A stretch of 64,000 nt of DNA. Source: an uncultured Rhodospirillaceae bacterium (GTDB lineage: Bacteria; Pseudomonadota; Alphaproteobacteria; Azospirillales; Azospirillaceae). The position numbers and the translations under genes are program-made. Below, one piece after another: positions 40,264 to 48,694 of this stretch. The notes below the pieces were generated by a model. That model saw nothing but the letters and a program-made list of their open reading frames with translations, was not told where the DNA came from and did no database searches. Positions within the stretch are counted from its first letter, which is position 1. Every line of letters starts with the position of its first letter. The stretch lies in contig CALBDS010000059.1 in assembly GCA_937927415.1 (NCBI GenBank), positions 137,439 through 201,438 on the forward strand. The letters run 5' to 3'.

Positions 40264-41550
40264 ATGAGCAACCAGTCGCTTCAGGCGCGGCGTGAGGCCG
40301 CTGTGGTCCGTGGCATCTCCAACATGCTGCCGGTCTATGTGGACCGTGCGGAAAACGCCGAGGTGTGGGACGTCGAGGGCCACCGCTTCATCGACTTCGC
40401 CGGCGGCATCGCGGTGCTGAACACCGGCCACCGTCACCCGAAGGTGATGGAAGCGGTGAAGAAGCAGGCCGACGCCTTCACCCACACCTGCTTCATGGTC
40501 ACGCCCTATGAATCCTTCGTGGCCCTGGCGGAAAAGCTGAACGCGCTGACCCCCGGCACCCACGCCAAGAAGACCGGCTTCTTCACCACCGGCGCCGAAG
40601 CGGTGGAAAACGCAGTGAAGGTGGCGCGCGCCTACACCGGGCGTCCGGGCGTGATCTCCTTTGCCGGCGGCTTCCACGGCCGCACGCTGATGACCATGGC
40701 CCTGACCGGCAAGGTGGCGCCGTACAAGGTCGGCTTCGGTCCCTTCCCGTCGGAGGTGTTCCACATCCCGTTCCCCAACGCCTACCGCGGCGTTTCGGTG
40801 GACGACAGCATCAAGGCGCTGGAAAACCTGTTCAAGAGCGATATCGAAGCCACCCGCGTGGCGGCGATCATCGTCGAGCCGGTCCAGGGTGAGGGCGGCT
40901 TCAACATCGCCCCGCCGGAATTCCTCCAGAAGATCCGCGCCATCTGCGACCAGCACGGGATCGTGATGGTGGTGGACGAGATCCAGACCGGCTTCGCCCG
41001 CACCGGCAAGCTGTTCGCGGTCGAACATTCGGGCGTGATCCCCGACCTGATGACCATGGCCAAGAGCCTGGGCGGCGGCTTCCCCATCTCGGCCCTGACC
41101 GGCAAGGCGGAGATGATGGACGCCCCGGTCGCGGGCGGTCTGGGCGGCACCTACGCCGGCAGCCCGCTGGCCTGCGCCGCCGGTCTGGCGGTTCTGGAAG
41201 CGATCGAAGAGGAAAAGCTGATCGACCGCGCCAACGCCATCGGTGACCGCATCACCGGGCGGTTCAAGACCATGGCCCAGCGCAACAGCCTGTCGTGCAT
41301 CGGCGACATCCGCAACCTGGGCGCGATGATCGCGCTGGAACTGGTGAAGGACCGCGCCACCAAGGAACCGGCCGCGGAACTGACCAAGGCGTTGGTGCAG
41401 AAGGCGGCGGACAAGGGTCTGATCCTGCTGTCCTGCGGCACCTACGGCAACGTCATCCGCATCCTGGTGCCGCTCACCGCGTCGGACGCGCTGATCGACG
41501 AGGGGCTGGACGTGATCGAAACCGCGCTGGAAGAACTGACCGCCGCCTGA
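40264..41550 (+). CDS. gabT: 4-aminobutyrate aminotransferase
   Basis: A 428-residue class III PLP aminotransferase. The segments TTGAEAVENAVKVAR, AGGFHGRTLMTMALTGK, VVDEIQTGFARTGK (with the PLP-ring Asp) and the Schiff-base Lys region MAKSLGGGFPIS are all present. It moves the amino group of GABA to 2-oxoglutarate and yields succinate semialdehyde for GabD. Omega-amino acids such as 5-aminovalerate are possible further substrates. An intrinsic terminator follows at 41587. Confidence 0.93.
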   Translation: MSNQSLQARREAAVVRGISNMLPVYVDRAENAEVWDVEGHRFIDFAGGIAVLNTGHRHPKVMEAVKKQADAFTHTCFMVTPYESFVALAEKLNALTPGTHAKKTGFFTTGAEAVENAVKVARAYTGRPGVISFAGGFHGRTLMTMALTGKVAPYKVGFGPFPSEVFHIPFPNAYRGVSVDDSIKALENLFKSDIEATRVAAIIVEPVQGEGGFNIAPPEFLQKIRAICDQHGIVMVVDEIQTGFARTGKLFAVEHSGVIPDLMTMAKSLGGGFPISALTGKAEMMDAPVAGGLGGTYAGSPLACAAGLAVLEAIEEEKLIDRANAIGDRITGRFKTMAQRNSLSCIGDIRNLGAMIALELVKDRATKEPAAELTKALVQKAADKGLILLSCGTYGNVIRILVPLTASDALIDEGLDVIETALEELTAA

Positions 41551-41586
41551 TCGGGCGGGCAAAGCGGTTATCCGTCGCTGTGCAAG

Positions 41587-41624
41587 GGCGGGGGCTGGAG
41601 TCGCTGACTCCGGCCCCCGCCTTT
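41587..41624 (+). terminator. intrinsic terminator after gabT
   Basis: A 16-bp stem with one G-T pair (arms 41587-41602 and 41606-41621, loop GCT), followed by CTTTAT-type sequence. Confidence 0.8.
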
Positions 41625-41894
41625 ATCATTTGATTACTCCTTCTGCTTTATCCTGTCGGCAGACAAGGCGGCAAAATGTGACGCAGACATGACGGCGGGA
41701 TTCGGGAAATGACACGAGTTGGCGCATTTTTAGTCACTAAAGACCGTCATAAAATTATGGAGATTGTTTTTGCAGCCTTCGGATTATGAGCCATTGGTCA
41801 GAACATCGGTGGCGTGTTAATTCAACGGCAAGCATGACCGGACACACCATGGTAAACATGCTGTAACGATTGTCCGGATCGACGGGGGGCCGAC
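41625..41894. other. gene-free region upstream of the diguanylate cyclase
   Basis: 270 bases, moderately AT-rich, between the gabT terminator and the next gene. It presumably holds the promoter of the response regulator gene; several AT stretches (41740-41775) are present, but I see no convincing -35/-10 pair, no repeat and no RNA gene. Confidence 0.5.
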
Positions 41895-42806
41895 ATGCGA
41901 ATCCTGGTGGTCGATGATTCGCGGATGAACCGCAAGGTTCTGTGCAACCAGCTCATCGAGTGGGGGCATCATGCCTCGTCGGTCGAAACCGGGCGGGAGG
42001 CGCTGGAAAAGGTCCATACAGAGGCCTTTGACGTGGTGCTGGTGGATTATCGCGCCGGCGACATGGACGGGGTGGAAATCTGCTGGCACCTGCGGTCCAG
42101 CCAGGGCACGCGGCATCTTTACCTGATGCTGATGCTGCCCGGCAGCATCACCAACCAGTTCCTGGAGGTGGTGGAAAACGGCGCCGACGAGTTTCTGCGC
42201 AAGCCGGTGGATTTCGCGTGGCTGAACGCGCGGCTGCTGGCGGCGTCCCGTGTGGTGCAGATGCAGCGGGAACTGGTGCGGCTGGCGACCACCGACGGGC
42301 TGACCGGGGCGCTGAACCGCCGCCATTTCCTGGAATGCGGCAATGACGAGGTGGCGCGCAGCCGCCGCGCCACCCGGCCGCTCAGCGTTCTGATGCTGGA
42401 CATCGACCATTTCAAGCGGATCAACGACACCTTCGGCCACCCGGCGGGGGACGAGGCCATCCGCACCAACGTCCGCACCACCCGCCAGATCGTGCGCGGC
42501 TGCGACGTTCTGGGCCGGCTGGGGGGGGAGGAGTTCGCGGTGATGCTGCCCGACACCGCCCGCGACGGGGCGCTGGTGGTGGCCGAACGGCTGCGGCGGT
42601 CGCTGGCGGTGACGGCGGTGGCCCCGGCGGGGGTGAAACCCTTCAACTACACCGTCAGCATCGGCGTGGCATGGCTGGGGGAGGGGGATCTCGGCATCGA
42701 CAGCATCCTGGCCCGCGCCGACGAGGCGCTGTACCGCGCCAAGCGCGGCGGGCGCAACCGTGTGGTGACCCAGGACGCCGCCCCGGCGGAGACGCAGCCC
42801 GCTTAA
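41895..42806 (+). CDS. response regulator with GGDEF domain (PleD-like diguanylate cyclase)
   Basis: A 303-residue two-domain protein. The receiver (1-118) has the acidic pair Asp7-Asp8, phospho-acceptor Asp51 (LVDYRAG) and Lys103 (FLRKPVD). The GGDEF domain (about 130-295) has the metal-binding LDIDHFKRIND, the active-site GGEEF at 210-214 and the inhibitory RxxD at 201-204 (RGCD), so it should make c-di-GMP under feedback control. Its kinase is not adjacent. Confidence 0.92.
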   Translation: MRILVVDDSRMNRKVLCNQLIEWGHHASSVETGREALEKVHTEAFDVVLVDYRAGDMDGVEICWHLRSSQGTRHLYLMLMLPGSITNQFLEVVENGADEFLRKPVDFAWLNARLLAASRVVQMQRELVRLATTDGLTGALNRRHFLECGNDEVARSRRATRPLSVLMLDIDHFKRINDTFGHPAGDEAIRTNVRTTRQIVRGCDVLGRLGGEEFAVMLPDTARDGALVVAERLRRSLAVTAVAPAGVKPFNYTVSIGVAWLGEGDLGIDSILARADEALYRAKRGGRNRVVTQDAAPAETQPA

Positions 42807-42888
42807 GAGACAACCCTGCCGTTCCGGCGTGATCTTTACCCCCGTTTGCCCGTTATACCGCTGGTGCGGACGAAGGCGGAGAACCGGA

Positions 42889-43650
42889 ATGGGGCAGCGT
42901 TGGCCGGAACGGCTGTGGATCGTGCGCCATGGGGAAAGTGCCGGCAATGTGGCGCGGGACGCCGCCCTGTCCGCCGGGTTGCCCCGCATCGACATTGCCG
43001 AACGGGACGTGGATGTGCCGCTCAGCCCGTTGGGGGAGGAGCAGTCGGCGACGCTCGCCCACTGGTTCGCCGGGCTGGGGCCGGACCACCGCCCCGGCGT
43101 CGTGCTGGTGTCGCCGTACCGTCGCGCCCGCCGCACGGCGGAACTCATTCATGCCGGCGGCGGTGACCTGGATCCGGATGGTTTCGTGGTCGATGAACGG
43201 CTGCGGGAAAAGGAATTCGGCATTCTCGACGGGCTGACCCGTCACGGCATCGCTGCCCACCACCCCGAGCAGGCCGAATTCCGGCGGATCCTGGGGAAAT
43301 TCTACCACCGTCCGCCGGGCGGGGAGAGCTGGTGCGATGTGATCCTGCGCCTGCGCAGCGCGCTGGACACCATCAGCCTGCATTACAGCGGGCGGCGGGT
43401 GCTGATCGTCACCCATCAGGTGGTCGTGCTGTGCTTCCGCTATCTGCTGGAGAACCTGACCGAAGACGAGATCCTGGCCATCGATGCCGAAGGCGACGTG
43501 GCCAATTGTGCGGTGACCGAATACGCCTTCGATCCTGGTCGGGGGCCGAACGGCGGGCTGGCGCTGGTGCGCTACAACATGGTGGCGCCGCTGGCCCGTG
43601 CCGGAACCCCGGTGACCGCCGACCCCGACGCCCCCGTGGCGGTCCGCTGA
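42889..43650 (+). CDS. histidine phosphatase superfamily protein
   Basis: A 253-residue phosphoglycerate-mutase-like phosphatase. The catalytic RHG motif is in LWIVRHGESAGN (about 11-22), with a further Arg in SPYRRARRTAE, acid Glu in EKEFGILDGL, and the second His in VLIVTHQVVVLCFR. All catalytic residues are present. It could act on phosphosugars, nucleotides or other phosphate esters. Start at 42889 follows GGCGGAG. The next gene starts nine bases after its stop, so the two are one operon. Confidence 0.85.
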   Translation: MGQRWPERLWIVRHGESAGNVARDAALSAGLPRIDIAERDVDVPLSPLGEEQSATLAHWFAGLGPDHRPGVVLVSPYRRARRTAELIHAGGGDLDPDGFVVDERLREKEFGILDGLTRHGIAAHHPEQAEFRRILGKFYHRPPGGESWCDVILRLRSALDTISLHYSGRRVLIVTHQVVVLCFRYLLENLTEDEILAIDAEGDVANCAVTEYAFDPGRGPNGGLALVRYNMVAPLARAGTPVTADPDAPVAVR

Positions 43651-43658
43651 GGGGGGCG

Positions 43659-44567
43659 ATGATGCAGGAACGCCGGATCACCGTGGAAACGCTGCGCCGC
43701 TGCCCGCTGCCGCAGCCCGGCGATGACGACGACAAGGACCAGCGGGGCCGGGTGCTGGTGGTGGGCGGCTGCACGGCGGTGCCGGGTGGTGCGCTTCTGG
43801 CCGGAACCGCGGCGCTGCGGGCGGGGGCGGGCAAGCTGCAGATGGCGGTGCCGGGCAGCGTGGCGATTCCCCTGGGGCTGGCGGTGCCGGAAGCCCTGGT
43901 GGTGGCTCTGCCGGAAACCGGGGACGGCGGCATCGCCGCCGTGGCGGCGGACAGGCTGCTGGACCGGGCGGGGCGCTGTTCCGCCGTGCTGGTCGGCCCC
44001 GGCATGCTGGACGGGCCGTGCGTTGCCGCCCTGACCACCGCCCTCTTGACGGGGATGGAGCCGGGGCCGTGCGTGGTGCTGGATGCGGCGGCGCTGACAT
44101 CCCTTGGCCGGGTGGGGGAGGGTGGGGCCGCCTGTCTGCACCGGCACCGGGGCCGGGTGGTGCTGACCCCCCACGCCGGGGAAATGGCCGGTCTGCTGGG
44201 CTGTTCCCGCGCGGCGGTGGAGGCCGACCCGCTGGCCGCGGGGCGGCGGGCGGCGGCGGCGTTCCAGGCGGTGGTGGCGATGAAGGGGAGCATCACCCAC
44301 GTTGTCACGCCGCAGGGGGATTGCTGGTCCTACCACGACGGCACGGTGGGGCTGGCGACCGGCGGGTCCGGCGACACGCTGGCGGGCATTGCCGCCGGGC
44401 TGCTGGCGCGCGGGGCCGCCCCGCTGAACGCCGCCATCTGGGCGGTGTGGCTGCATGGGGAAGCGGGCAACCGGCTGTCGCGGACCCGTGGGCCTTTGGG
44501 CTTTCTTGCCCGCGAACTGCTCGCAGAAATCCCGGCGGCGATGGTTTTGCCCGATCTTTCGGCATAG
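43659..44567 (+). CDS. nnrD: ADP-dependent NAD(P)H-hydrate dehydratase
   Basis: A 302-residue ribokinase-like enzyme of the YjeF C-terminal family. Typical parts are GRVLVVGGCTAVPGGALLAG near the N-terminus, VLTPHAGEMAGLL, VAMKGSITHVVTP, and the nucleotide-binding GLATGGSGDTLAG. It repairs damaged NAD(P)H hydrates using ADP. The epimerase domain (YjeF N) that is often fused is missing, so this is a single-domain form. Two ATGs (43659, 43662) overlap; the first is used here. A pairing with the phosphatase gene just upstream is not known to me. Confidence 0.88.
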   Translation: MMQERRITVETLRRCPLPQPGDDDDKDQRGRVLVVGGCTAVPGGALLAGTAALRAGAGKLQMAVPGSVAIPLGLAVPEALVVALPETGDGGIAAVAADRLLDRAGRCSAVLVGPGMLDGPCVAALTTALLTGMEPGPCVVLDAAALTSLGRVGEGGAACLHRHRGRVVLTPHAGEMAGLLGCSRAAVEADPLAAGRRAAAAFQAVVAMKGSITHVVTPQGDCWSYHDGTVGLATGGSGDTLAGIAAGLLARGAAPLNAAIWAVWLHGEAGNRLSRTRGPLGFLARELLAEIPAAMVLPDLSA

Positions 44568-44657
44568 ATCACGCTTGATGGGCACCACGCCCCCTTGAAA
44601 GCGGCGGACGTGGGGGCTATCAAGTCCCCCGCGCCAGCCATGCGGAGGAAAGCCACC

Positions 44658-45935
44658 ATGAGCGCCATCACCGATATTCACGCCCGCGAAATCCTGGATA
44701 GCCGCGGCAATCCGACCGTCGAGGTCGATGTCACCCTGGACAGCGGCGTCATGGGCCGGGCCGCGGTGCCGTCGGGGGCGTCCACCGGCGCCCATGAAGC
44801 GGTCGAACTGCGCGACGGCGACAAGTCCCGCTTCGGCGGCAAGGGCGTGCTGAAGGCGGTCGATTCCGTCAACGGCGAAATCGCCGACGCGCTGCTGGGC
44901 CTGGACAGCGATAATCAGTGCACCGTCGATCTGGCGATGATCGAGCTGGACGGCACGCCCAACAAGTCGCGCCTGGGCGCCAACGCCATTCTGGGCGTCA
45001 GCATGGCGGTCGCCAAGGCCCAGGCGCTGGAAGCCGGCCTGCCGCTGTACCGCTATGTCGGCGGGGCCTTCGCGTCGCTGCTGCCGGTGCCGATGATGAA
45101 CATCATCAACGGTGGTGCGCACGCCGACAACCCCATCGACATCCAGGAATTCATGATCATGCCGGTCGGCGCGGACACCTGCGCCGATTCGATCCGCATG
45201 GGTTCGGAAATCTTCCAATCCCTGAAGAAGAAGCTGAAGGACGCCGGCCACAACACCAACGTGGGTGACGAGGGCGGCTTCGCCCCCAACCTGGCGTCGG
45301 CCGACGAGGCGCTGAGCTTCATCATGAAGGCCATCGAAGCCGCCGGCTACACCCCCGGCGACGACGTGATGCTGGCCCTGGATGCCGCGTCCACCGAGTT
45401 CTACAAGAACGGCAAGTATGAACTGGCCGGCGAAGGCAAGTCGCTGGACAGCGAAGGCATGGCCCGTTACTGGGAAGATCTGGTGTCGCGCTACCCGATC
45501 ATCTCCATCGAAGACGGCATGTCGGAAGACGACTGGGCCGGCTGGAAGGGGCTGACGGACCTGTTGGGCAAGAAGGTGCAGCTGGTGGGCGACGACCTGT
45601 TCGTCACCAACCCCGCCCGCCTTGCCGACGGCATCAGGAAGGGTGTTGGCAACTCGATCCTGGTGAAGGTCAACCAGATCGGCACCCTGACCGAGACGCT
45701 GCAGGCCGTGGACATGGCCCACAAGGCCAACTACACCGCCGTCCTGTCGCACCGTTCGGGCGAAACCGAGGACAGCACCATCGCCGATCTGGCGGTCGCC
45801 ACCAACTGCGGCCAGATCAAGACCGGCTCGCTCAGCCGTTCGGACCGTCTGGCCAAGTACAACCAGCTGATCCGCATCGAAGAGCAGCTGGGCGTCGCCG
45901 CCCGCTTCGCCGGCAAGAGCATCCTGAAGGCCTGA
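44658..45935 (+). CDS. eno: enolase
   Basis: A 425-residue enolase, complete. It begins with the family N-terminus (ITDIHAREILDSRGNPTVEV) and contains the substrate loop SGASTGAHEA, metal ligands in LDAASTEFY, EDGMSEDDW and LVGDDLFVTN, the catalytic Lys in ILVKVNQIG, and SHRSGETEDS. It converts 2-phosphoglycerate to phosphoenolpyruvate in glycolysis and the reverse. A strong ribosome-binding site, GGAGGAA, lies at 44644-44650. It is followed by an intrinsic terminator and has its own 90-base leader. Confidence 0.97.
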   Translation: MSAITDIHAREILDSRGNPTVEVDVTLDSGVMGRAAVPSGASTGAHEAVELRDGDKSRFGGKGVLKAVDSVNGEIADALLGLDSDNQCTVDLAMIELDGTPNKSRLGANAILGVSMAVAKAQALEAGLPLYRYVGGAFASLLPVPMMNIINGGAHADNPIDIQEFMIMPVGADTCADSIRMGSEIFQSLKKKLKDAGHNTNVGDEGGFAPNLASADEALSFIMKAIEAAGYTPGDDVMLALDAASTEFYKNGKYELAGEGKSLDSEGMARYWEDLVSRYPIISIEDGMSEDDWAGWKGLTDLLGKKVQLVGDDLFVTNPARLADGIRKGVGNSILVKVNQIGTLTETLQAVDMAHKANYTAVLSHRSGETEDSTIADLAVATNCGQIKTGSLSRSDRLAKYNQLIRIEEQLGVAARFAGKSILKA

Positions 45936-45966
45936 TGACCACAGGCGCTTCGGCGTGATGTGAAAA

Positions 45967-46000
45967 GGGGCCGGGGATCTGATCTCCGGCCCCTTTTTTT
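45967..46000 (+). terminator. intrinsic terminator of eno
   Basis: A 12-bp GC-rich stem with one G-T pair (arms 45967-45978 and 45982-45993) followed by seven T at 45994-46000. Confidence 0.92.
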
Positions 46001-46043
46001 GGCCCGTTGGGCTGTTGGGCTGCCATCCAACCCTCCGTTGGTC

Positions 46044-46601
46044 TTACCCCTGCGGCACCAGAAGGGCGATGCAGCGGTCCACCAGGGCGGCGCGCTCCTC
46101 GTCGCTGGCCTTGATGACCAGCAACCCCTGACCGAACAGGAAGCTGTACATCAGGAACGCCTGGGCGCTGGCCGCAACCTCGTCCTGGTTCAGTTCCCGG
46201 TACAGCCGGGTGGTCAGGCCCAGACGTTCGGCATCCACCTCGGCCACCGCCGCGGCCGCCGCCGGGTCGCGGCGCGCCCAGTCGCGGATGGCCAGTTCGA
46301 TGGCGATGCCCTTGGGATTCACCGTCGAGACATAGATGCGGACCAGACGGGCGATGCGGTCGCGGGCCAGCGGGCCGGCGGCCTGGACCTGCCGGTGCAG
46401 CGCCTCGATGCGGCCGACCTTCCAGGTTTCCAGCATGGCCGCCAGCAGGTCGGGACGATCCTTGAAATGCCAGTAGAAGCCGCCCTTGGTCACGTTCAGC
46501 CGGCGGGCCAGGGGTTCGACCTTCACACCGTCCACCCCGGCTTCGGCCAGGGTGCTCAGCGCCTCTTCGATCCAGTCACCGCGGCTGACTCGCACATCCA
46601 T
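46044..46601 (-). CDS. TetR-family regulator
   Basis: A 185-residue regulator with an N-terminal helix-turn-helix (about 8-55): DWIEEALSTLAEAGVDGVKVEPLARRLNVTKGGFYWHF. The C-terminal helical part has no recognised ligand motif. The divergent thioesterase gene has two copies of an operator in its promoter, which fits autoregulation and control of that gene. Start at 46601 is preferred; the ATG at 46634 lies within the first operator. Confidence 0.88.
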   Translation of the reverse strand: MDVRVSRGDWIEEALSTLAEAGVDGVKVEPLARRLNVTKGGFYWHFKDRPDLLAAMLETWKVGRIEALHRQVQAAGPLARDRIARLVRIYVSTVNPKGIAIELAIRDWARRDPAAAAAVAEVDAERLGLTTRLYRELNQDEVAASAQAFLMYSFLFGQGLLVIKASDEERAALVDRCIALLVPQG

Positions 46602-46632
46602 CGTCGCTTCGGCCTTTCGTTCCGGTTGTGGC

Positions 46633-46649
46633 ATACGGCTGCGTATTGA
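46633..46649. promoter_or_regulatory. TetR operator 1
   Basis: CATACGGCTGCGTATTG; ATACG-N4-CGTAT inverted repeat. It matches operator 2 in 14 of 17 positions and overlaps the -35 hexamer of the thioesterase promoter. Confidence 0.6.
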
Positions 46650-46675
46650 CGGCGGCCGACCCTTACCATACGCTT
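46647..46675 (+). promoter_or_regulatory. candidate thioesterase promoter between operators
   Basis: TTGACG at 46647-46652, 17-base spacer, TACGCT at 46670-46675. Operator 1 covers its -35 end and operator 2 covers its -10 element, the standard position for repression. Confidence 0.55.
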
Positions 46676-46684
46676 GCGTACTGA
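46668..46684. promoter_or_regulatory. TetR operator 2
   Basis: CATACGCTTGCGTACTG; second copy of the motif, centre 35 bases from the first copy. Half-sites ATACG and CGTA(C) with a 4-base centre. Confidence 0.6.
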
Positions 46685-46768
46685 TCCGGGGCAACCCGCT
46701 TGTCGTTTAGCGGATGCGCCGGCCAAACAAAAGCGATTCATCGCAAAAACCATGTGGGAGGAAGTGTC

Positions 46769-47242
46769 ATGGGCGCTTTTGCCGCCAAGGATCCCGATTT
46801 CGAACAGCGGGTGCGCGACAGCTTTGCCCGCCAGCGTTTCATGGACACGCTGGGCATCACCATGGACACGGTGGAGCCGGGGGTGTGCGTGCTGTCGATG
46901 GATTTCCACCCCGATCTGTGCCAGCAGCACGGCTATGTCCACGCCGGGGCGACCACGGCGCTTGCCGATTCGGCGGCGGGTTATGCCGCGTACAGCCTGA
47001 TGCCGCCGGGATCGTCGGTGCTGACGGTGGAATACAAGCTGAACCTGCTGGCCCCGGCGGCGGGGCGGCGGTTCGTCGCCCGCGCGGTGGTGGAAAAGCC
47101 GGGCCGCACCCTGTCGGTGGTCCGGTCGGAGGTATCGGCGGTGGACCACGACGGGCGGGAACGGGCGGTGGCCCTGATGCAGGCCACCATGATGTGTCTG
47201 GCCGACACGGCGGATGCGCCGGCTACCGCTGGTCCAGCTTGA
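46769..47242 (+). CDS. PaaI-type hot-dog thioesterase
   Basis: A 157-residue single hot-dog protein. The helix segment HGYVHAGATTALADSAAGYAA holds the catalytic region (HGG-type, here HAGA), followed by VEYKLNLLAPAAGRRF and RTLSVVRSEV. Acyl-CoA thioesterases of this type often serve in fatty-acid or aromatic-acid breakdown. It has a good ribosome-binding site (GGGAGGAA). The divergent TetR regulator probably controls it. The last 20 bases overlap the MotB-like gene on the other strand. Confidence 0.85.
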   Translation: MGAFAAKDPDFEQRVRDSFARQRFMDTLGITMDTVEPGVCVLSMDFHPDLCQQHGYVHAGATTALADSAAGYAAYSLMPPGSSVLTVEYKLNLLAPAAGRRFVARAVVEKPGRTLSVVRSEVSAVDHDGRERAVALMQATMMCLADTADAPATAGPA

Positions 47243-48650
47243 TTTCGATGCGGCGGTTGCGGGCCAGGGCCTCGTCCGTGCGCCCGGTGTCCAGCGGCTG
47301 GAACTCGCCGAAACCGGCGGCGGCCAGCCGCTCCGCCGGAATGCCCTGTTCGCTCAGGTATTTCACCACGGCGATGGCCCGCGCCGCCGACAGTTCCCAG
47401 TTGGACGGGAATTGCGGGGTGTTGATGGGCCGCTGATCGGTGTGCCCATCCACCCGCAGCACCCAGTTGATGTCACCGGGGATCGACTGGCCGATGTCGA
47501 TCAGGGTGTGGGCCAGTTGCGCCAGCCGCTGCTTGCCGCCCTCTTCCAGGCTGGCTGAGGCGGTGGGGAACAGCAGTTCCGACTGGAACACGAAACGGTC
47601 GCCGACGATGCGCACGTCGGGACGGTTGCCCAGCGCCTCCCGCACCCGCCCGAAGAATTCGGAGCGGTAGCGGGCCAACTCCTGCACCTTGCTGGCGAGC
47701 GCCTGATTGAGCCGGGCGCCCAATTCGGCAATCTGCACCTTCTGTTCCGACGCCTGCTTTTCCGACGCTTCCAGCGCCCCGCCGATTTCTGCCAACTGCT
47801 TGCGCAACAGGGCGATCTGCTGGTTCAGCAGGTCGATCTGTGCCGCACTTTGCCGCCCGGCCTGCTTTTCGCCGGACAGCGCCTTTTCCAGATCGGCCAG
47901 ACGGATGTCGCGGGCGTCGATGTCCTTTTGTGCCAGCATGGTCTTGTCCTTGGCCTCGGCCACCTGGGCTTCCAGCGCCTTGGAACGGTCGCGGAGCGTT
48001 CCCAGTTCGGCCAGCAGGGCTTGCCGCTGCTCCTCGCTCAGCTTCCGGTCGGCGGTCAGGCCGTCCACCTGCCCTGACAGGGTTTTCGCCTGCTCCTCGG
48101 CCAGCTTGCGGGCGGCTACCAGTTCGGCCACCTGTCCCTCCAGCGACTGGCGCGCCTCCCGCAGGGCTTTCAGGTCGGCCTGCAGGCTGGCGATTTCCTT
48201 CAGCCGCAACGTGATGGTTTCACGGTCGGCGGCGACGGTGCGGTTGAGTTCCTCCATCGCGCGGCGGGCGGCGTCGAGGTCGGCGGTGGCGATGGTCAGA
48301 CGGCGGTCCAGCGCGTCCCGCGCCCCTTGCAGCGTGTCCTGCGCCTGTTTCAGCGAATCGCGCGATGCGGTCATGTCGGCCAACTGCCGGGTCAACTGGC
48401 CGTTGGCGTCGTTCAGTTCGGTGTTGGCCTGCTGCTGCATGGCCAGGATGTCGTTGAGTTCGGCCACCTTGCCGTTGAGCACGTGAAGCTGCTCGTCCCG
48501 CCCGGTGATGGCGGTGGCGAGGTAGAATTGCGCCACCACGAAGATCATCAGCAGGAAGATGACCACCATCACCAGCGACGACAGGGCATCGACCCATCCG
48601 GGCCAGGCGCTGACGTCGGAACGGCTGTTGCGACGGCTGAGGGACGCCAT
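47223..48650 (-). CDS. MotB-like protein with long coiled coil and OmpA domain
   Basis: A 475-residue protein. One membrane helix (about 21-45) begins with SAWPGWVDALSSLVMVV, with Asp21 in the position of the MotB proton-conducting Asp. A long coiled coil (about 50-315) with heptads of Leu/Ala/Gln follows. An OmpA-type peptidoglycan-binding domain (about 350-472) has LRVDGHTDQRPI and NWELSAARAIAVVKYL. The coiled coil is far longer than the ~70-residue plug/linker of flagellar MotB. It is downstream of its MotA-like partner (44-base gap). It likely forms a proton-driven motor or force-transducing stator anchored to the cell wall, not the flagellar one. Confidence 0.85.
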   Translation of the reverse strand: MASLSRRNSRSDVSAWPGWVDALSSLVMVVIFLLMIFVVAQFYLATAITGRDEQLHVLNGKVAELNDILAMQQQANTELNDANGQLTRQLADMTASRDSLKQAQDTLQGARDALDRRLTIATADLDAARRAMEELNRTVAADRETITLRLKEIASLQADLKALREARQSLEGQVAELVAARKLAEEQAKTLSGQVDGLTADRKLSEEQRQALLAELGTLRDRSKALEAQVAEAKDKTMLAQKDIDARDIRLADLEKALSGEKQAGRQSAAQIDLLNQQIALLRKQLAEIGGALEASEKQASEQKVQIAELGARLNQALASKVQELARYRSEFFGRVREALGNRPDVRIVGDRFVFQSELLFPTASASLEEGGKQRLAQLAHTLIDIGQSIPGDINWVLRVDGHTDQRPINTPQFPSNWELSAARAIAVVKYLSEQGIPAERLAAAGFGEFQPLDTGRTDEALARNRRIEIKLDQR

Positions 48651-48694
48651 GGGGCGGCTCTCCTTTCACGCAAAACCCGCAAGGGGCGGGCGGT

